In this document: positions 17,082 to 26,191 of the stretch, one piece after another
Position numbering within the stretch: position 1 is the stretch's first letter
How the letters are laid out: every line of letters starts with the position of its first letter
Assembly: GCA_016703895.1 (NCBI GenBank)
Contig: JADJBE010000001.1
Coordinates: forward strand, 874,556 to 938,555
Source of the DNA: Pseudomonadota bacterium
GTDB taxonomy: Bacteria; Pseudomonadota; Gammaproteobacteria; Steroidobacterales; Steroidobacteraceae
Length of the DNA stretch: 64,000 bases
Direction of reading: 5' to 3'
The notes under the pieces: generated by a model
What the model was told of the DNA's origin: nothing
Databases searched by the model: none
Seen by the model: the letters and a program-made list of their open reading frames with translations, nothing else
Position numbers and translations under genes: made by a program

Positions 17082-17950
17082 TCGACGTTCTGCACCTGCT
17101 CCCGCAGCTGCTCGATCAACACTTTCATATCCACGGACATCCGCGTCGTCTCGAGATCCTGCGACTTCGAGGCGAGCGTGTTGGCCTCGCGATTGAGCTC
17201 TTGCATCAAGAAATCCAAGCGCCGCCCGGCACCAGCGGCGTCTGACGAGCCAATGACCTTGCGGATCTCCTCCAGGTGACCTGTTAGTCGGTCCAGCTCC
17301 TCGGCGATATCGAGTCGCTGGAGTAACAACACGACTTCCTGCTCGAGTCGCGCTGGATCGACGCTCGCTGCCAGTTCGCCGACACGTTCAGCGAGCCTCG
17401 CGCGGACGCGTGCTTCAATCTCTGGCAGCCGCGCGCGGACTTGCGCGACCAGCGCTTCGAGTCCGTCGCAGCGCTCCTCGAGCAGTGCGAACAGGCGCGC
17501 GCCTTCGTTACGACGGGTGGTGACGAGTTCCGCCAGCGTCTGCTGGAAAAGCTGATTGAGTGTTGCGGCAATTGCGTCGGTGTCGATTGCGGCTGCACGC
17601 ACGACCCCGGGCCAGCGCAGGACGTCGACCGCGGAAATCGTGCCACCTGCTGGCAGCTCGCGCGTCACTTGCTTGAGGCGCGCAATCACCCGTGCGAGCG
17701 CCGCATCATCGACATCGAGCTCGGCGGCGCCATCGGCCGCGGGTCGCCAGTGCACGCTGCAGTCCACTTTGCCGCGTTTGACAGATTTCCCCAGCGTTTG
17801 GCGCAGCGCGGCTTCTTGCGCGCGCAGTTCCTCGGGCAGGCGGAAGCCAGCTTCCAGAAAGCGGTGATTGACGCTGCGCAGCTCGCACGCCAAGGTGCCC
17901 CAGGGTCCGGCGATTTCGCGGCGGGCGAAACCGGTCATGCTCGCGATCAT
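17078..17950 (-). CDS. yicC: YicC family endoribonuclease
   Basis: Member of the YicC/YloC family, stress-related endoribonucleases. 290 aa starting MIASMTGFARRE, the family's N-terminal signature, with ELRSVNHRFLE near residue 25 and the C-terminal DUF1732 region (RRLDFLMQELNREANTLASK). It is upstream of and overlapping gmk, the common yicC-gmk pair, and divergent from the PP2C gene with a 73-base gap. Confidence 0.94.
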   Translation of the reverse strand: MIASMTGFARREIAGPWGTLACELRSVNHRFLEAGFRLPEELRAQEAALRQTLGKSVKRGKVDCSVHWRPAADGAAELDVDDAALARVIARLKQVTRELPAGGTISAVDVLRWPGVVRAAAIDTDAIAATLNQLFQQTLAELVTTRRNEGARLFALLEERCDGLEALVAQVRARLPEIEARVRARLAERVGELAASVDPARLEQEVVLLLQRLDIAEELDRLTGHLEEIRKVIGSSDAAGAGRRLDFLMQELNREANTLASKSQDLETTRMSVDMKVLIEQLREQVQNVE

Positions 17951-18023
17951 GCCCTTGAAATCTCTCTGGTGGCGGCGGGCTCAGTTAAACTGCGCGCCAG
18001 TCTAACAGAGCACCGAACATCCC

Positions 18024-18773
18024 TTGCGAATCGATTACGCCGAGATCAGCCTCATGGGCGGACGCAGCGACAACCAGGACCGGGTCGCTGTGGCCGTCTC
18101 CGACCACTCTGCCTTGCTCGTTGTCATGGATGGCATGGGTGGGCACGCCGACGGCGCGCTGGCGGCCGAGACTGCGTTGAAGGTGATTGTCGATGCGTTC
18201 TGGCAAGCGCCACAACCGTTGCTCGATCCGCTCGGCTTTCTGCACCTCACGATCGGTCGCGCGCACGACGCCGTGGTCAAGATCGGTGTCAACGTGCCGA
18301 TGGAGCACAAGCCGCGCGCCACTTGCGCGGTGTGTCTGATCCAGCAGGGCGCTTGTTATTGGGGCCATGTGGGTGATAGCCGCATCTATTTATTGCGCAA
18401 TGGCGAGATCCTGCAGCGCACGCGCGATCACAGCCATGTTGAGTTCCTGTTGCGCGAAGGCGTGATATCGCAAGAGCAGGCGCAGGGACATCCGATGCGG
18501 AATTTTGTCGAGTGTTGTTTGGGTGGCGAACTCTATGTGCCGGAGATGGCGATCAGTGGCCGGATAGCACTGCACCCCAACGACGTCCTGCTGGTGTGTA
18601 GCGATGGCTTGTGGAGTGGCCTCACCGACAGTGAGCTCGCGAACTCATGCCGCGTCGGTGGTGTACCGCTGCGTCAGGAAATCGCGCGTCTCGGTGAGCA
18701 GGCGATCGCAGTGTTAGGTGGTGGTAGTGATAATACAACGGTCGCGGTGGCGCGCTGGATAGGTAATTCCTGA
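18024..18773 (+). CDS. PP2C-type serine/threonine phosphatase
   Basis: Metal-dependent protein phosphatase of 249 aa. All PPM motifs are visible: GGRSDNQDR near residue 10, VMDGMGGHADG near 36 with the metal-binding Asp and Gly, GHVGDSRIYLLRNG near 115, LLVCSDGLWSGL near 190 and GGSDNTTVAVARW at the end. Start is a TTG at 18024. The stop overlaps the rph ATG (TGATG). No kinase partner is nearby. Target unknown. Confidence 0.92.
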   Translation: MRIDYAEISLMGGRSDNQDRVAVAVSDHSALLVVMDGMGGHADGALAAETALKVIVDAFWQAPQPLLDPLGFLHLTIGRAHDAVVKIGVNVPMEHKPRATCAVCLIQQGACYWGHVGDSRIYLLRNGEILQRTRDHSHVEFLLREGVISQEQAQGHPMRNFVECCLGGELYVPEMAISGRIALHPNDVLLVCSDGLWSGLTDSELANSCRVGGVPLRQEIARLGEQAIAVLGGGSDNTTVAVARWIGNS

Positions 18774-19501
18774 TGACGAGTCGAGCCAGCGGCAGAGCCG
18801 CAGACGAGTTGCGCGCGGTCAAGTTCACGCGCGGTTTCACCCAGCATGCGGAAGGTTCCGTGCTGGTAGAGTTTGGTGGCACGCGCGTGTTGTGCACGGC
18901 GAGCATCGAGGAGTCCGTGCCCGGATTTTTGCGCGGCAAGGGCAAGGGCTGGATCACGGCCGAGTACGGCATGCTGCCACGCGCCACCCACACACGTTCC
19001 TCGCGCGAGGCGGCACGTGGCAAGCAGACTGGCCGCACCCAGGAGATTCAGCGTCTGATCGGGCGCAGTCTGCGCGCGGTTGCAGATTTGGCCGCAATTG
19101 GCGAGCGGACGATCACCATCGACTGCGACGTGTTGCAGGCGGATGGCGGCACACGGACGGCTGCGATCACCGGGGGATACGTCGCGCTCGCAGACGCTTG
19201 CGACACGCTCATCGCGCGTGGCGCGCTCAAGATGTCGCCGCTGCACGGGCAGGTGGCCGCGGTGTCTGTGGGTATTGTTGGCGGCGCGCCAGTCCTCGAC
19301 CTCGACTACTCCGAGGATTCGCAGGCCGAGACCGACATGAACGTCGTCATGAACCATGGCGGCGCGTTCATCGAGATCCAAGGCACGGCGGAAGGCCACG
19401 CCTTTCGGCGCGACGAACTCGATGCACTGCTGAATCTCGCCGCCAGCGGCATCGGTGAGTTGTTTGCGTTGCAGACGCAGGCGCGCACAGCGTCCACCTA
19501 A
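18773..19501 (+). CDS. rph: Ribonuclease PH
   Basis: Phosphorolytic 3'-to-5' exonuclease trimming tRNA precursors. 242 aa with GSVLVEFGGTRVLCTASIEE, the GWITAEYGMLPRATHTR segment, IGRSLRAV and DCDVLQADGGTRTAAITG. Overlaps the phosphatase stop and is followed three bases later by rdgB. Confidence 0.97.
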   Translation: MTSRASGRAADELRAVKFTRGFTQHAEGSVLVEFGGTRVLCTASIEESVPGFLRGKGKGWITAEYGMLPRATHTRSSREAARGKQTGRTQEIQRLIGRSLRAVADLAAIGERTITIDCDVLQADGGTRTAAITGGYVALADACDTLIARGALKMSPLHGQVAAVSVGIVGGAPVLDLDYSEDSQAETDMNVVMNHGGAFIEIQGTAEGHAFRRDELDALLNLAASGIGELFALQTQARTAST

Positions 19502-19504
19502 CAG

Positions 19505-20128
19505 ATGGCTGCGGCGCGCGTGGTGCTGGCGAGTGGCAACCGCGGCAAGCTGCGGGAACTCACCGAGCTATTAGAGCCGCTGCAGCTCGAAGTTGTGCCG
19601 CAGAGCCAGTTCGGGATCGAGCCGCCGGCTGAGACAGGTACGACCTTCGTGGCCAACGCGCTGCTCAAGGCGCGTAACGCCGCGGCCCTCACGAAGCTCG
19701 CGGCACTTGCTGATGACTCAGGTCTCGAGGTCGACGCGCTCGGCGGTTTGCCTGGCGTCCATTCGGCGCGCTATGCCGGCGAGCACGCCACCGACGAGGC
19801 GAATCTGGCCAAGCTGCTGGTTGCCTTGGCAGGGGTTGAAGCCGGCCGGCGAACGGCGCGCTACCGGTGTGCGATCGTCTATCTGCGACACGCCGAGGAC
19901 CCCGCGCCACTAATCGCCGAGGCGAGTTGGGACGGCGTGATCATTACGAGCCCGCGGGGCACGGGTGGCTTCGGCTACGATCCGGTCTTCGTGCCCCGTG
20001 GTGAACAACAGGGCGAGCGATTGACCGTCGCCGAACTGCCGTCTGCGCGAAAGAATGCCATGAGTCACCGTGGCAAGGCGCTCGCGGCGTTGCTGACCGC
20101 ACTAACGACGCAAGTCCGCGGCAGCTGA
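19505..20128 (+). CDS. rdgB: XTP/dITP pyrophosphatase
   Basis: House-cleaning enzyme removing non-canonical purine triphosphates. 207 aa: VVLASGNRGKLRELTELL at the start, GTTFVANALLKARNAA, ADDSGLEVDALGGLPGVHSARYAG near residue 70, GFGYDPVF and the C-terminal MSHRGKALAAL. Standard Ham1 family length and order after rph. Confidence 0.97.
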   Translation: MAAARVVLASGNRGKLRELTELLEPLQLEVVPQSQFGIEPPAETGTTFVANALLKARNAAALTKLAALADDSGLEVDALGGLPGVHSARYAGEHATDEANLAKLLVALAGVEAGRRTARYRCAIVYLRHAEDPAPLIAEASWDGVIITSPRGTGGFGYDPVFVPRGEQQGERLTVAELPSARKNAMSHRGKALAALLTALTTQVRGS

Positions 20129-20145
20129 TCTTGGCAGCGGCACCC

Positions 20146-21345
20146 ATGCTAACAACTCCGCCACTGGCGCTCTATGTGCACTTTCCCTGGTGTGTACAAA
20201 AGTGCCCCTATTGCGACTTCAATTCCCACGCACTGCACGGCGAATTACCCGCGGACCGGTACATCAGTGCGCTACTGAGCGATCTCGACGCGCAAGCAGC
20301 CACGGTCGCCGGGCGGCCGCTTGTCAGCGTGTTCTTTGGCGGCGGCACGCCGAGTTTGTTTTCGCCTGACTCGCTGGCCAACTTGATCAGCGCGATCCAC
20401 GAACGGTTCAAGGTCGAGGACCCGGTGGAGCTCACTTTGGAGGCGAATCCGGGTACGATCGAACGCGGCCGGTTCGCCGAGTATCGAGCCGCCGGTGTTA
20501 GTCGCGTGTCGCTAGGTGCGCAGACATTTGCGGCGAGCAAGCTCGCGGTGCTGGGTCGTATCCACGGACCGGATGACACTCGTCGGGCGGCCACTGAGCT
20601 GCACGCGGCCGGTCTCGACAACTTCAATCTGGACTTGATGTACGGCTTGCCGGACCAAACAGTGGCCGAGGCGGTCGCCGATGTTGAGGCCGCGCTGGCG
20701 CTCGAGCCTGCGCATCTTTCACACTACCAACTAACGCTGGAGCCCGGCACCGTGTTCGCGGCGCATCCGCCGAGCCTGCCGACTGAGGAGATCTGTGACG
20801 ATATCCTGGCAGCTTGTCAGTCTCGCTTTGCTGCAGCGGGCTTCGCGCGCTACGAGGTGTCGGCCTATGCGCGAGCCGGCCGTGCGTGTCAGCACAATCT
20901 CAACTATTGGCAGTTTGGCGACTATCTCGGCCTGGGCGCCGGCGCGCACGGCAAGTTGACCGATCCTGCGCGTGATGTCATCGAGCGCACGCGCCAGCCG
21001 CGTGATCCGCGCCGCTACCTGAAGGCGGACCCTGCCGGGATGGTCACCGAGACCGTGCCCCGTGCCGAGCGGCCGTTCGAGTTCATGTTGAATGCGCTGC
21101 GCTGCGTCACCGGCTTTGACGCCAAGCTATTTGAGGCCAGGACTGGCCTGGCGTGCGACGACATTGCGCCGACGCTGGAGAGCCTGGTGGCGCGCGGCCT
21201 GCTGATGCGTGAATTGGGGCCGCAAATCCCTGCGCGCTGGCGGCCTAGCGAGCGAGGATTTCGCTTTCTGAACGAGGTGTTACTCGACTTTCTTAGCTCC
21301 GACCGCAAGATTTCCAGCGACGTCGGCAGGTCAGCGGTCCTCTAG
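20146..21345 (+). CDS. hemW: HemW-type radical SAM protein (heme chaperone)
   Basis: Coproporphyrinogen-dehydrogenase-like protein now viewed as a heme chaperone. The cluster motif CVQKCPYC lies near residue 16, then FFGGGTPSL, LEANPGTIE and GAQTFAASKLAVLGR. An in-frame TTG at 20131 is possible, but the ATG at 20146 (MLTTPPLALYVHFPWC) gives the usual N-terminus. It ends the phosphatase-rph-rdgB-hemW run. Confidence 0.93.
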   Translation: MLTTPPLALYVHFPWCVQKCPYCDFNSHALHGELPADRYISALLSDLDAQAATVAGRPLVSVFFGGGTPSLFSPDSLANLISAIHERFKVEDPVELTLEANPGTIERGRFAEYRAAGVSRVSLGAQTFAASKLAVLGRIHGPDDTRRAATELHAAGLDNFNLDLMYGLPDQTVAEAVADVEAALALEPAHLSHYQLTLEPGTVFAAHPPSLPTEEICDDILAACQSRFAAAGFARYEVSAYARAGRACQHNLNYWQFGDYLGLGAGAHGKLTDPARDVIERTRQPRDPRRYLKADPAGMVTETVPRAERPFEFMLNALRCVTGFDAKLFEARTGLACDDIAPTLESLVARGLLMRELGPQIPARWRPSERGFRFLNEVLLDFLSSDRKISSDVGRSAVL

Positions 21346-21545
21346 CGGCCGGTTTTATTCACAGCCGTCAGCGGGATCGGGCAAGAATGAGGGGATTACG
21401 TTACATACGCGCCATGGCACCCGAAATATAGCTCGTAAGTGCATGATTTATAAATATTTCATGAATTGGCTATTTTTTGACCAATCAAACAGTTTTGTGC
21501 GGGAAAACCAATTTTCGGCCTCTGGCCGGCCACTTTCCCACAGAG

Positions 21546-21568
21546 TTATCCCCAGGTTCTGTGGATAA
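21546..21568. promoter_or_regulatory. Two DnaA-box-like sequences in opposite orientation
   Basis: TTATCCCCA (21546-21554, one mismatch from TTATCCACA) and TGTGGATAA (21560-21568, a perfect box on the other strand) are five bases apart. TTTCCCACA just upstream is a weaker third match. They adjoin an AT-rich stretch. They could mark DnaA control of rpmE, a DnaA-titration site or, less likely, part of an origin. Confidence 0.45.
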
Positions 21569-21587
21569 GGGTTACCTCCGCGAAGCC

Positions 21588-21617
21588 TTGCAGTGACGAC
21601 TAGGGCCCATATATAGT
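21588..21617 (+). promoter_or_regulatory. Candidate rpmE promoter
   Basis: TTGCAG (21588-21593), 18 bases, TATAGT (21612-21617). It would start transcription about 80 bases upstream of the rpmE ATG. The -35 is weak. Confidence 0.35.
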
Positions 21618-21705
21618 TCGCGCCCTTTTTGTGCAGGCGCGCGCGGCGTGACTTGCGGCAAAACCGACAGTGCGAATGAGCGACATCGCTCGAGCGAGAC
21701 GAATC

Positions 21706-21930
21706 ATGAAAGCTGAAATTCACCCCGCATACATTGAGATCGATGTGATTTGCACTTGCGGCAACACATTCAAGACTCGCTCAACGCTGACCGAAGCACT
21801 CAACGTCGAAGTCTGTGCCAAGTGCCACCCGTTCTATACGGGCAAGCAGAAGATTCTCGATACGGCCGGTCGGGTCGATAAATTCCGCAAAAAGTACGCC
21901 GCTCAAGCCGGCGCCGCTGCCGCTAAGTAG
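21706..21930 (+). CDS. rpmE: 50S ribosomal protein L31, zinc-binding form
   Basis: 74 aa beginning MKAEIHPAYIEIDVIC. Cysteines in CTCGNTF and CAKCHPFYTGKQK make this the C+ zinc form. The open frame extends 12 codons upstream, but the ATG at 21706 is the family start. Single gene; the next gene starts about 150 bases on. Confidence 0.95.
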   Translation: MKAEIHPAYIEIDVICTCGNTFKTRSTLTEALNVEVCAKCHPFYTGKQKILDTAGRVDKFRKKYAAQAGAAAAK

Positions 21931-22077
21931 TACGCGCGCAGCGGCGTGTTCGCGCCGTCTGCCGCCGTCCTCGGGCAGCCCCCGCAACTTCGGTTGCCGC
22001 TGGAAGTCTCATTTCCAGTGGCCGCAGCAACTATCATGTTGGCCTAACGTGTCGCTGCATTGCGCGGAGTTGCCTCA

Positions 22078-23559
22078 ATGAACCGATCTGCAATCGTCCC
22101 TGTCCTAGCCCTGCTGGCGTCGCTCCCCTTGGGCTTGGCGGGCTGTGCCACCAACCCAGCCACCGGCAAGTCCAACGTCGTCATGTCGTCCATGTCGGGC
22201 GAACGCGAGCGTGTGCGCAGCATGCACGAGGAGATCGTGCGGGCGCTGGGCCTGTACGAAGACCAGGCGATCCAGGACTACATCAATGAACTCGGCCAGC
22301 GAGTCGCGCGGGTCAGTCATCTGCCAGGCGAGGAGTATCGGTTCTATGTGATCGATGACCCCGGCATGAATGCGTTCACCACCGGTTGCTGCAATGTGTA
22401 TGTCAACCGTGGCCTGCTGGTGAATCTCAACTCGGAAGCGGAAATCATTTCGGTCCTCGGTCACGAGATTGGTCATATCACTGCTCGTCACCCTGCGCGC
22501 CGTCAGACACGCGGGGTGTTAGCCAGCCTCGGTACGGTTGCGGCAACGATCCTCACCGGGTCGAACGCTGTTGGCCAGCTCGCCAACCTGGGTGCCGCAG
22601 CCTGGGTGCAAGGCTACGGACGTGACAACGAGATGGAAGCGGACCGGCTCGGCCTCGAGTACTCCGCCCGCGCCGGCTACGAGCCTGAAGCCATGCAGCG
22701 GACCTTCGAGGTGTTCAAGGCGGGAGAACGGTTCGAGCGCGATCGAGCCCGCCTCGAAGGGCGTGAACCGCGCATCTATCACGGTATTTTTTCCTCGCAC
22801 CCGACGCCCGATGCGCGCGTGATCCAAGCGGCCAAAGGTGCCGCCAATGTGACGACCGAACCGGCGGGCGGATGGCGCATCAATCGCGAGGAGTATCTGC
22901 AACGTATCGACGGCATTGCCTACGGCTCGAGCAAAGCCCAGGGGATCGTGCGCGACAATCGGTTTTATCACGCTGATCTTGGCATCACGATGGCGTTTCC
23001 GCGCGGCTGGACAGTTGACAACGAGCGTTCGCGCTTGCTGGCCTATACGCCGAACAAAGACGCCATCATGCAGGTGATTGCGGATGCACGGCCGGAGAAA
23101 CAAGGGCCGCGTGAGTTCTTGCTCGAGAAACTGCGCGGCAATTCGCTGGTCGGCGGTGAGGTTGTCAGTTCTAACGGCAACGATGGCTATAGCGTGCTGA
23201 CCCGCGGTGGATCACCACTCGACAACGGCGCAGGCCCGGTGCGCTGGACGGTCATTTATCATGGCAAGAATGCCTATGTGATCGCCGGTGCCAGCAAAGC
23301 GTCGGCCAACGGCAGACCGGAAGCCGATGGTCTCATCACCTCAGTTGCCGAAACATTGCGTAGCCTCAAGCCGTCGGAGTTCCCCTTGGCCGAGCCGTAC
23401 CGCCTGAAGATGGTCAAAGCGAACGCCGAGACCCAGCTGGCGAGTTACGTCAAAGATATTCCCGAGGATAAGTATCAGCGCGAGACCTTGGAACTGATCA
23501 ATGGCCTGTATCCGAACAAGCCGCTCGCCCCCGGGCAGTTGTTCAAGACGGTGCAATAG
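22078..23559 (+). CDS. Lipoprotein M48 family zinc metallopeptidase
   Basis: 493 aa. Signal peptide with lipobox (LPLGLAGC, Cys about residue 22), so probably attached to the outer membrane facing the periplasm. Peptidase M48 core: HEIGHITARH near residue 130 gives two zinc His and the catalytic Glu, and EMEADRLGLEY near 190 gives the third ligand. The C-terminal 220 residues resemble the extra domain of YfgC/BepA-related proteins, without clear TPR repeats. ATG at 22078 is preferred over an earlier in-frame start because the signal peptide begins there. BepA-like outer-membrane quality control is possible, not proven. Confidence 0.88.
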   Translation: MNRSAIVPVLALLASLPLGLAGCATNPATGKSNVVMSSMSGERERVRSMHEEIVRALGLYEDQAIQDYINELGQRVARVSHLPGEEYRFYVIDDPGMNAFTTGCCNVYVNRGLLVNLNSEAEIISVLGHEIGHITARHPARRQTRGVLASLGTVAATILTGSNAVGQLANLGAAAWVQGYGRDNEMEADRLGLEYSARAGYEPEAMQRTFEVFKAGERFERDRARLEGREPRIYHGIFSSHPTPDARVIQAAKGAANVTTEPAGGWRINREEYLQRIDGIAYGSSKAQGIVRDNRFYHADLGITMAFPRGWTVDNERSRLLAYTPNKDAIMQVIADARPEKQGPREFLLEKLRGNSLVGGEVVSSNGNDGYSVLTRGGSPLDNGAGPVRWTVIYHGKNAYVIAGASKASANGRPEADGLITSVAETLRSLKPSEFPLAEPYRLKMVKANAETQLASYVKDIPEDKYQRETLELINGLYPNKPLAPGQLFKTVQ

Positions 23560-23630
23560 CGGCCGATATAAATACCGCAAGTTGATCCGGTTCGCAGTCA
23601 CAGGCGGCACCGATTCTTGATTCCAGCGGC

Positions 23631-23647
23631 CGAGCCTGTCAGGCTCG
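23631..23647. promoter_or_regulatory. Perfect inverted repeat upstream of gltA
   Basis: CGAGCCTG, one base, CAGGCTCG, 44 bases upstream of the gltA ATG. It could end the upstream peptidase transcript (no strong T-run follows) or be a gltA operator. Confidence 0.35.
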
Positions 23648-23690
23648 CCCGGTTATTTCGAGGTCTCACGTCAAGTCAGAATAAAGAGTT

Positions 23691-24989
23691 ATGGCCGACA
23701 AGAATTTTGAACTGCTCGATCCCGCCAGTGGCAAGAAGTCGCTGCTTCCCGTACGTCAGGGCACCGTGGGCCCGGCAGTACTCGACATCGCTACCATCAA
23801 CAAAGACCAAGGTGTCTTCACGTTTGATCCGGGATTCGGTGTAACTGCCGCCACCGAGAGCAAGATCACCTATATCGATGGCGACGCCGGCGTGTTGATG
23901 CACCGCGGCTACCCGATAGAGCAGTTGGCCGAGAAGAGCAGCTTTACCGAAGTCGCGTATCTGCTGCTCTACGGCGACTTGCCGACCGCGCAAGCGCTGC
24001 AGGAGTTCAGTCTTAGCATCGGTCATCACACGATGATCAACGAATCGCTGCTGCGGTTCTTCGGTGGCTTTCACCACAATGCGCACCCGATGGCGATGGT
24101 CTCAGCCGTCGTTGCTTCGATGTCGGCGTTCTATCACGACACGATGGACATCAATAACCCGCGCCATCGGGAGATCTTTGCACATCGGATCATCGCCAAG
24201 ATACCGACCATTGCAGCGGCGGCTTATAAGCACTCGCTCGGGCAACCCTTTGTTTACCCGCGCAACGATCTCGACTACTGCGCGAATTTGTTGCACATGT
24301 TTTTCGCTGTGCCCTGTGAGCGGTATGAAGTCGACGCGGATGCAGCTGCTGCACTCGATCTGTTGTTCATCCTGCATGCTGACCATGAGCAGAACGCCAG
24401 CACGTCCACGGTCCGGCTCGCCGGCTCCACTGGCGCAAATCCGTATGCGGCGATCTCCGCCGGGGTCTCCGCGCTCTGGGGTCCCGCCCACGGTGGTGCC
24501 AACGAAGCGGTGCTCGACATGCTCGAGCAGATCGGCAGCGTCGATCAGATTCCGAAGTATCTCGCGATGGCGAAAGACAAATCCGCGCATTTTCGCCTGA
24601 TGGGTTTCGGTCACCGGGTGTACAAGAATTTTGACCCGCGCGCCAAAATTATTCGTGCCATGTGTCACAAGGTGCTCGCCAAACTCGGCAGTGCTGACAA
24701 CCCGCTGTTCGAGCTGGCGCTGAAGCTGGAGGAGATCGCACTCAAGGATGAGTACTTCGTGAGCCGCAAGCTCTATCCGAACGTCGATTTCTACTCGGGC
24801 ATCATCTACAGCGCTCTCGGTATCCCGCGCTCGATGTTCACGGTGATGTTCGCAATCGCGCGCACCGTGGGTTGGGTGGCGCACTGGCAGGAGATGATTT
24901 CAGACCCCTCGATGCGCATCGGGCGGCCGCGGCAGCTGTATACCGGGCCGGTGCAGCGTGACTACGTTGCGGTGGCCAAGCGGGGCTGA
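23691..24989 (+). CDS. gltA: Citrate synthase (type II)
   Basis: Condenses acetyl-CoA and oxaloacetate at the entry of the TCA cycle. 432 aa, the hexameric type: HADHEQNASTSTVRLAG near residue 230, GPAHGGANEAVLDML near 265, GFGHRVYKNFDPRAKIIR near 305, and the aspartate in the PNVDFYSG segment near 365. ATG at 23691. Followed 17 bases later by the palindromic element at 25007. Confidence 0.97.
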   Translation: MADKNFELLDPASGKKSLLPVRQGTVGPAVLDIATINKDQGVFTFDPGFGVTAATESKITYIDGDAGVLMHRGYPIEQLAEKSSFTEVAYLLLYGDLPTAQALQEFSLSIGHHTMINESLLRFFGGFHHNAHPMAMVSAVVASMSAFYHDTMDINNPRHREIFAHRIIAKIPTIAAAAYKHSLGQPFVYPRNDLDYCANLLHMFFAVPCERYEVDADAAAALDLLFILHADHEQNASTSTVRLAGSTGANPYAAISAGVSALWGPAHGGANEAVLDMLEQIGSVDQIPKYLAMAKDKSAHFRLMGFGHRVYKNFDPRAKIIRAMCHKVLAKLGSADNPLFELALKLEEIALKDEYFVSRKLYPNVDFYSGIIYSALGIPRSMFTVMFAIARTVGWVAHWQEMISDPSMRIGRPRQLYTGPVQRDYVAVAKRG

Positions 24990-25006
24990 TCTGGCGTTAC
25001 GCGTTC

Positions 25007-25186
25007 GGCGGGCGGTGAGCCGACGTCGGCGCGTCTGAATCGATCGCCCCCTGCAGGGGTGCCCTTGCCGTCATCTGGCGCGCATTTTTCACCGGCGTTA
25101 CGGCTAACGACTTGATCGGCAGGAGCGCGCCAGACGACGGCCGCGGCGATCTCCACAGACGCGCCGACGTCGGCTCACCGCCCGCC
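25007..25186 (-). repeat. Nested palindromic intergenic element, copy A
   Basis: 180 bases closed by a perfect 31-base inverted repeat (25007-25037 with 25156-25186). Inside are a small hairpin, CCCC-TGCA-GGGG (25048-25059), and a 17-base stem (25067-25083 with 25125-25141, one mismatch) whose base is GCGCGC. The strand given is the one on which AGATCGCCGC comes first. The internal sequence matches copies B, C and D. It fills the gltA-to-25275 gap. Confidence 0.9.
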
Positions 25187-25274
25187 GTACACACGGCACC
25201 AGTGTTGCGGTAGAGTGAATCGTTCGCTTTTCAGCGCTCGCGGACCGCAATCGGAGGCTGAGTTGAACGGTCTG

Positions 25275-26187
25275 ATGCGTCACGCTTGGATCGTGTTGGT
25301 GCTCGCCAATTCGGCAAACGGCTGGCTGTGGTGGAATCGCGTTCAAGGTCGGATGCGGTCCCATCCGGAACTTGAACCGGGCTATCGCAGCCTATATCGG
25401 GGATTCCTTTTCTGGACCAACCTGCCTTGGGTCGTTATGGGCTTGGGGATCATCTCAGGGCAGGTAAACGGCATGTTCGAATACCTGCAACCTAGTGCAG
25501 GCAACCCGATGGTGCTTGTCTGGTGGGGGCTCTTCATTGCGCTTCTGGCGCTTGGGACACACTGGATTTTTTGCGGGTGGTGGTGCGGAGACGCTCGAGC
25601 GGCATCCAGGCGTTTTCATGGTGCCGCCGCTACCCGCAGCCACCTTACGATGGCTTTGGTTAGGCCTGGCGATCTGGAACGTGCTGATAGCTGCGGCTAT
25701 CTTCTTGGGCTTCCCTGATCGACTCCTCGGACTAAATCCCGCGTCTAACAAGAAGACCTGGCTACCAGTGCTGTTCCCAGTGTTATTCGTGGCAATGTGG
25801 TTGCTAACCACATTCCTGCTGGCCCTCATGGGCGGCTGGCGTACGCTGTCCCAGCACTACACCGCGAAATCTCCGTTCGTGGGCCAGCGCTTTCGATTCC
25901 GCTCGGTGCAGTTTGGCAGCTTTACCAGCTACAGCAGCGTTGTGACCCTCGGCGCCGCTCCGGGCGGCCTCTACCTTGCTGTCGCGCCAATATTTCGACT
26001 CGCACACCCACCGCTGTTCATTCCCTGGTCGGACATCACGGCGCGGGAATTCAAGGGTTGGCTGACCAAGCAAGTCGAGCTCGAGTTTGTGAAAGCGTCG
26101 AGCGTGACGGTCCGGCTTTCCCGCCGTCTTGCGCAATTGCTGTTCGATGCCTCTGGCAACAAGGTTGTGATCCGCATAGATGGCTGA
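25275..26187 (+). pseudogene. Frameshifted multi-spanning membrane protein
   Basis: Two frames join at a run of six T's (about 25566-25571). The first frame gives three hydrophobic segments and ends in ALGTHWIF. Adding one T would continue into FFAGGGAETLERHPG, followed by two more membrane segments and a soluble tail (GGWRTLSQHY ... FIPWSDITAREF). Both halves look like real, conserved-type protein, so one base is probably missing, by mutation or by sequencing error. A GTG at 25215 is an alternative start; the ATG at 25275 (MRHAWIVLVLANSANG) fits better. Function unknown. Confidence 0.7.
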
Positions 26188-26191
26188 GCCG

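Larger units (their letters stand above)
21346..21705. other. AT-rich intergenic region between hemW and rpmE
   Basis: 360 bases without a gene. The part from about 21420 to 21500 is strikingly AT-rich for this genome (GATTTATAAATATTTCATG, then CTATTTTTTG). It is followed by a DnaA-box pair (21546-21568) and the rpmE promoter candidate. No ORF here has protein-like composition. Confidence 0.7.

Noticed and set aside
21420..21570. Calling the AT-rich/DnaA-box region the chromosome origin
   Set aside because: Only two good boxes and none of the usual origin-linked genes nearby; reported as a possibility only.
24102..24884. 260-codon frame antisense to gltA
   Set aside because: The opposite strand carries all citrate synthase motifs.
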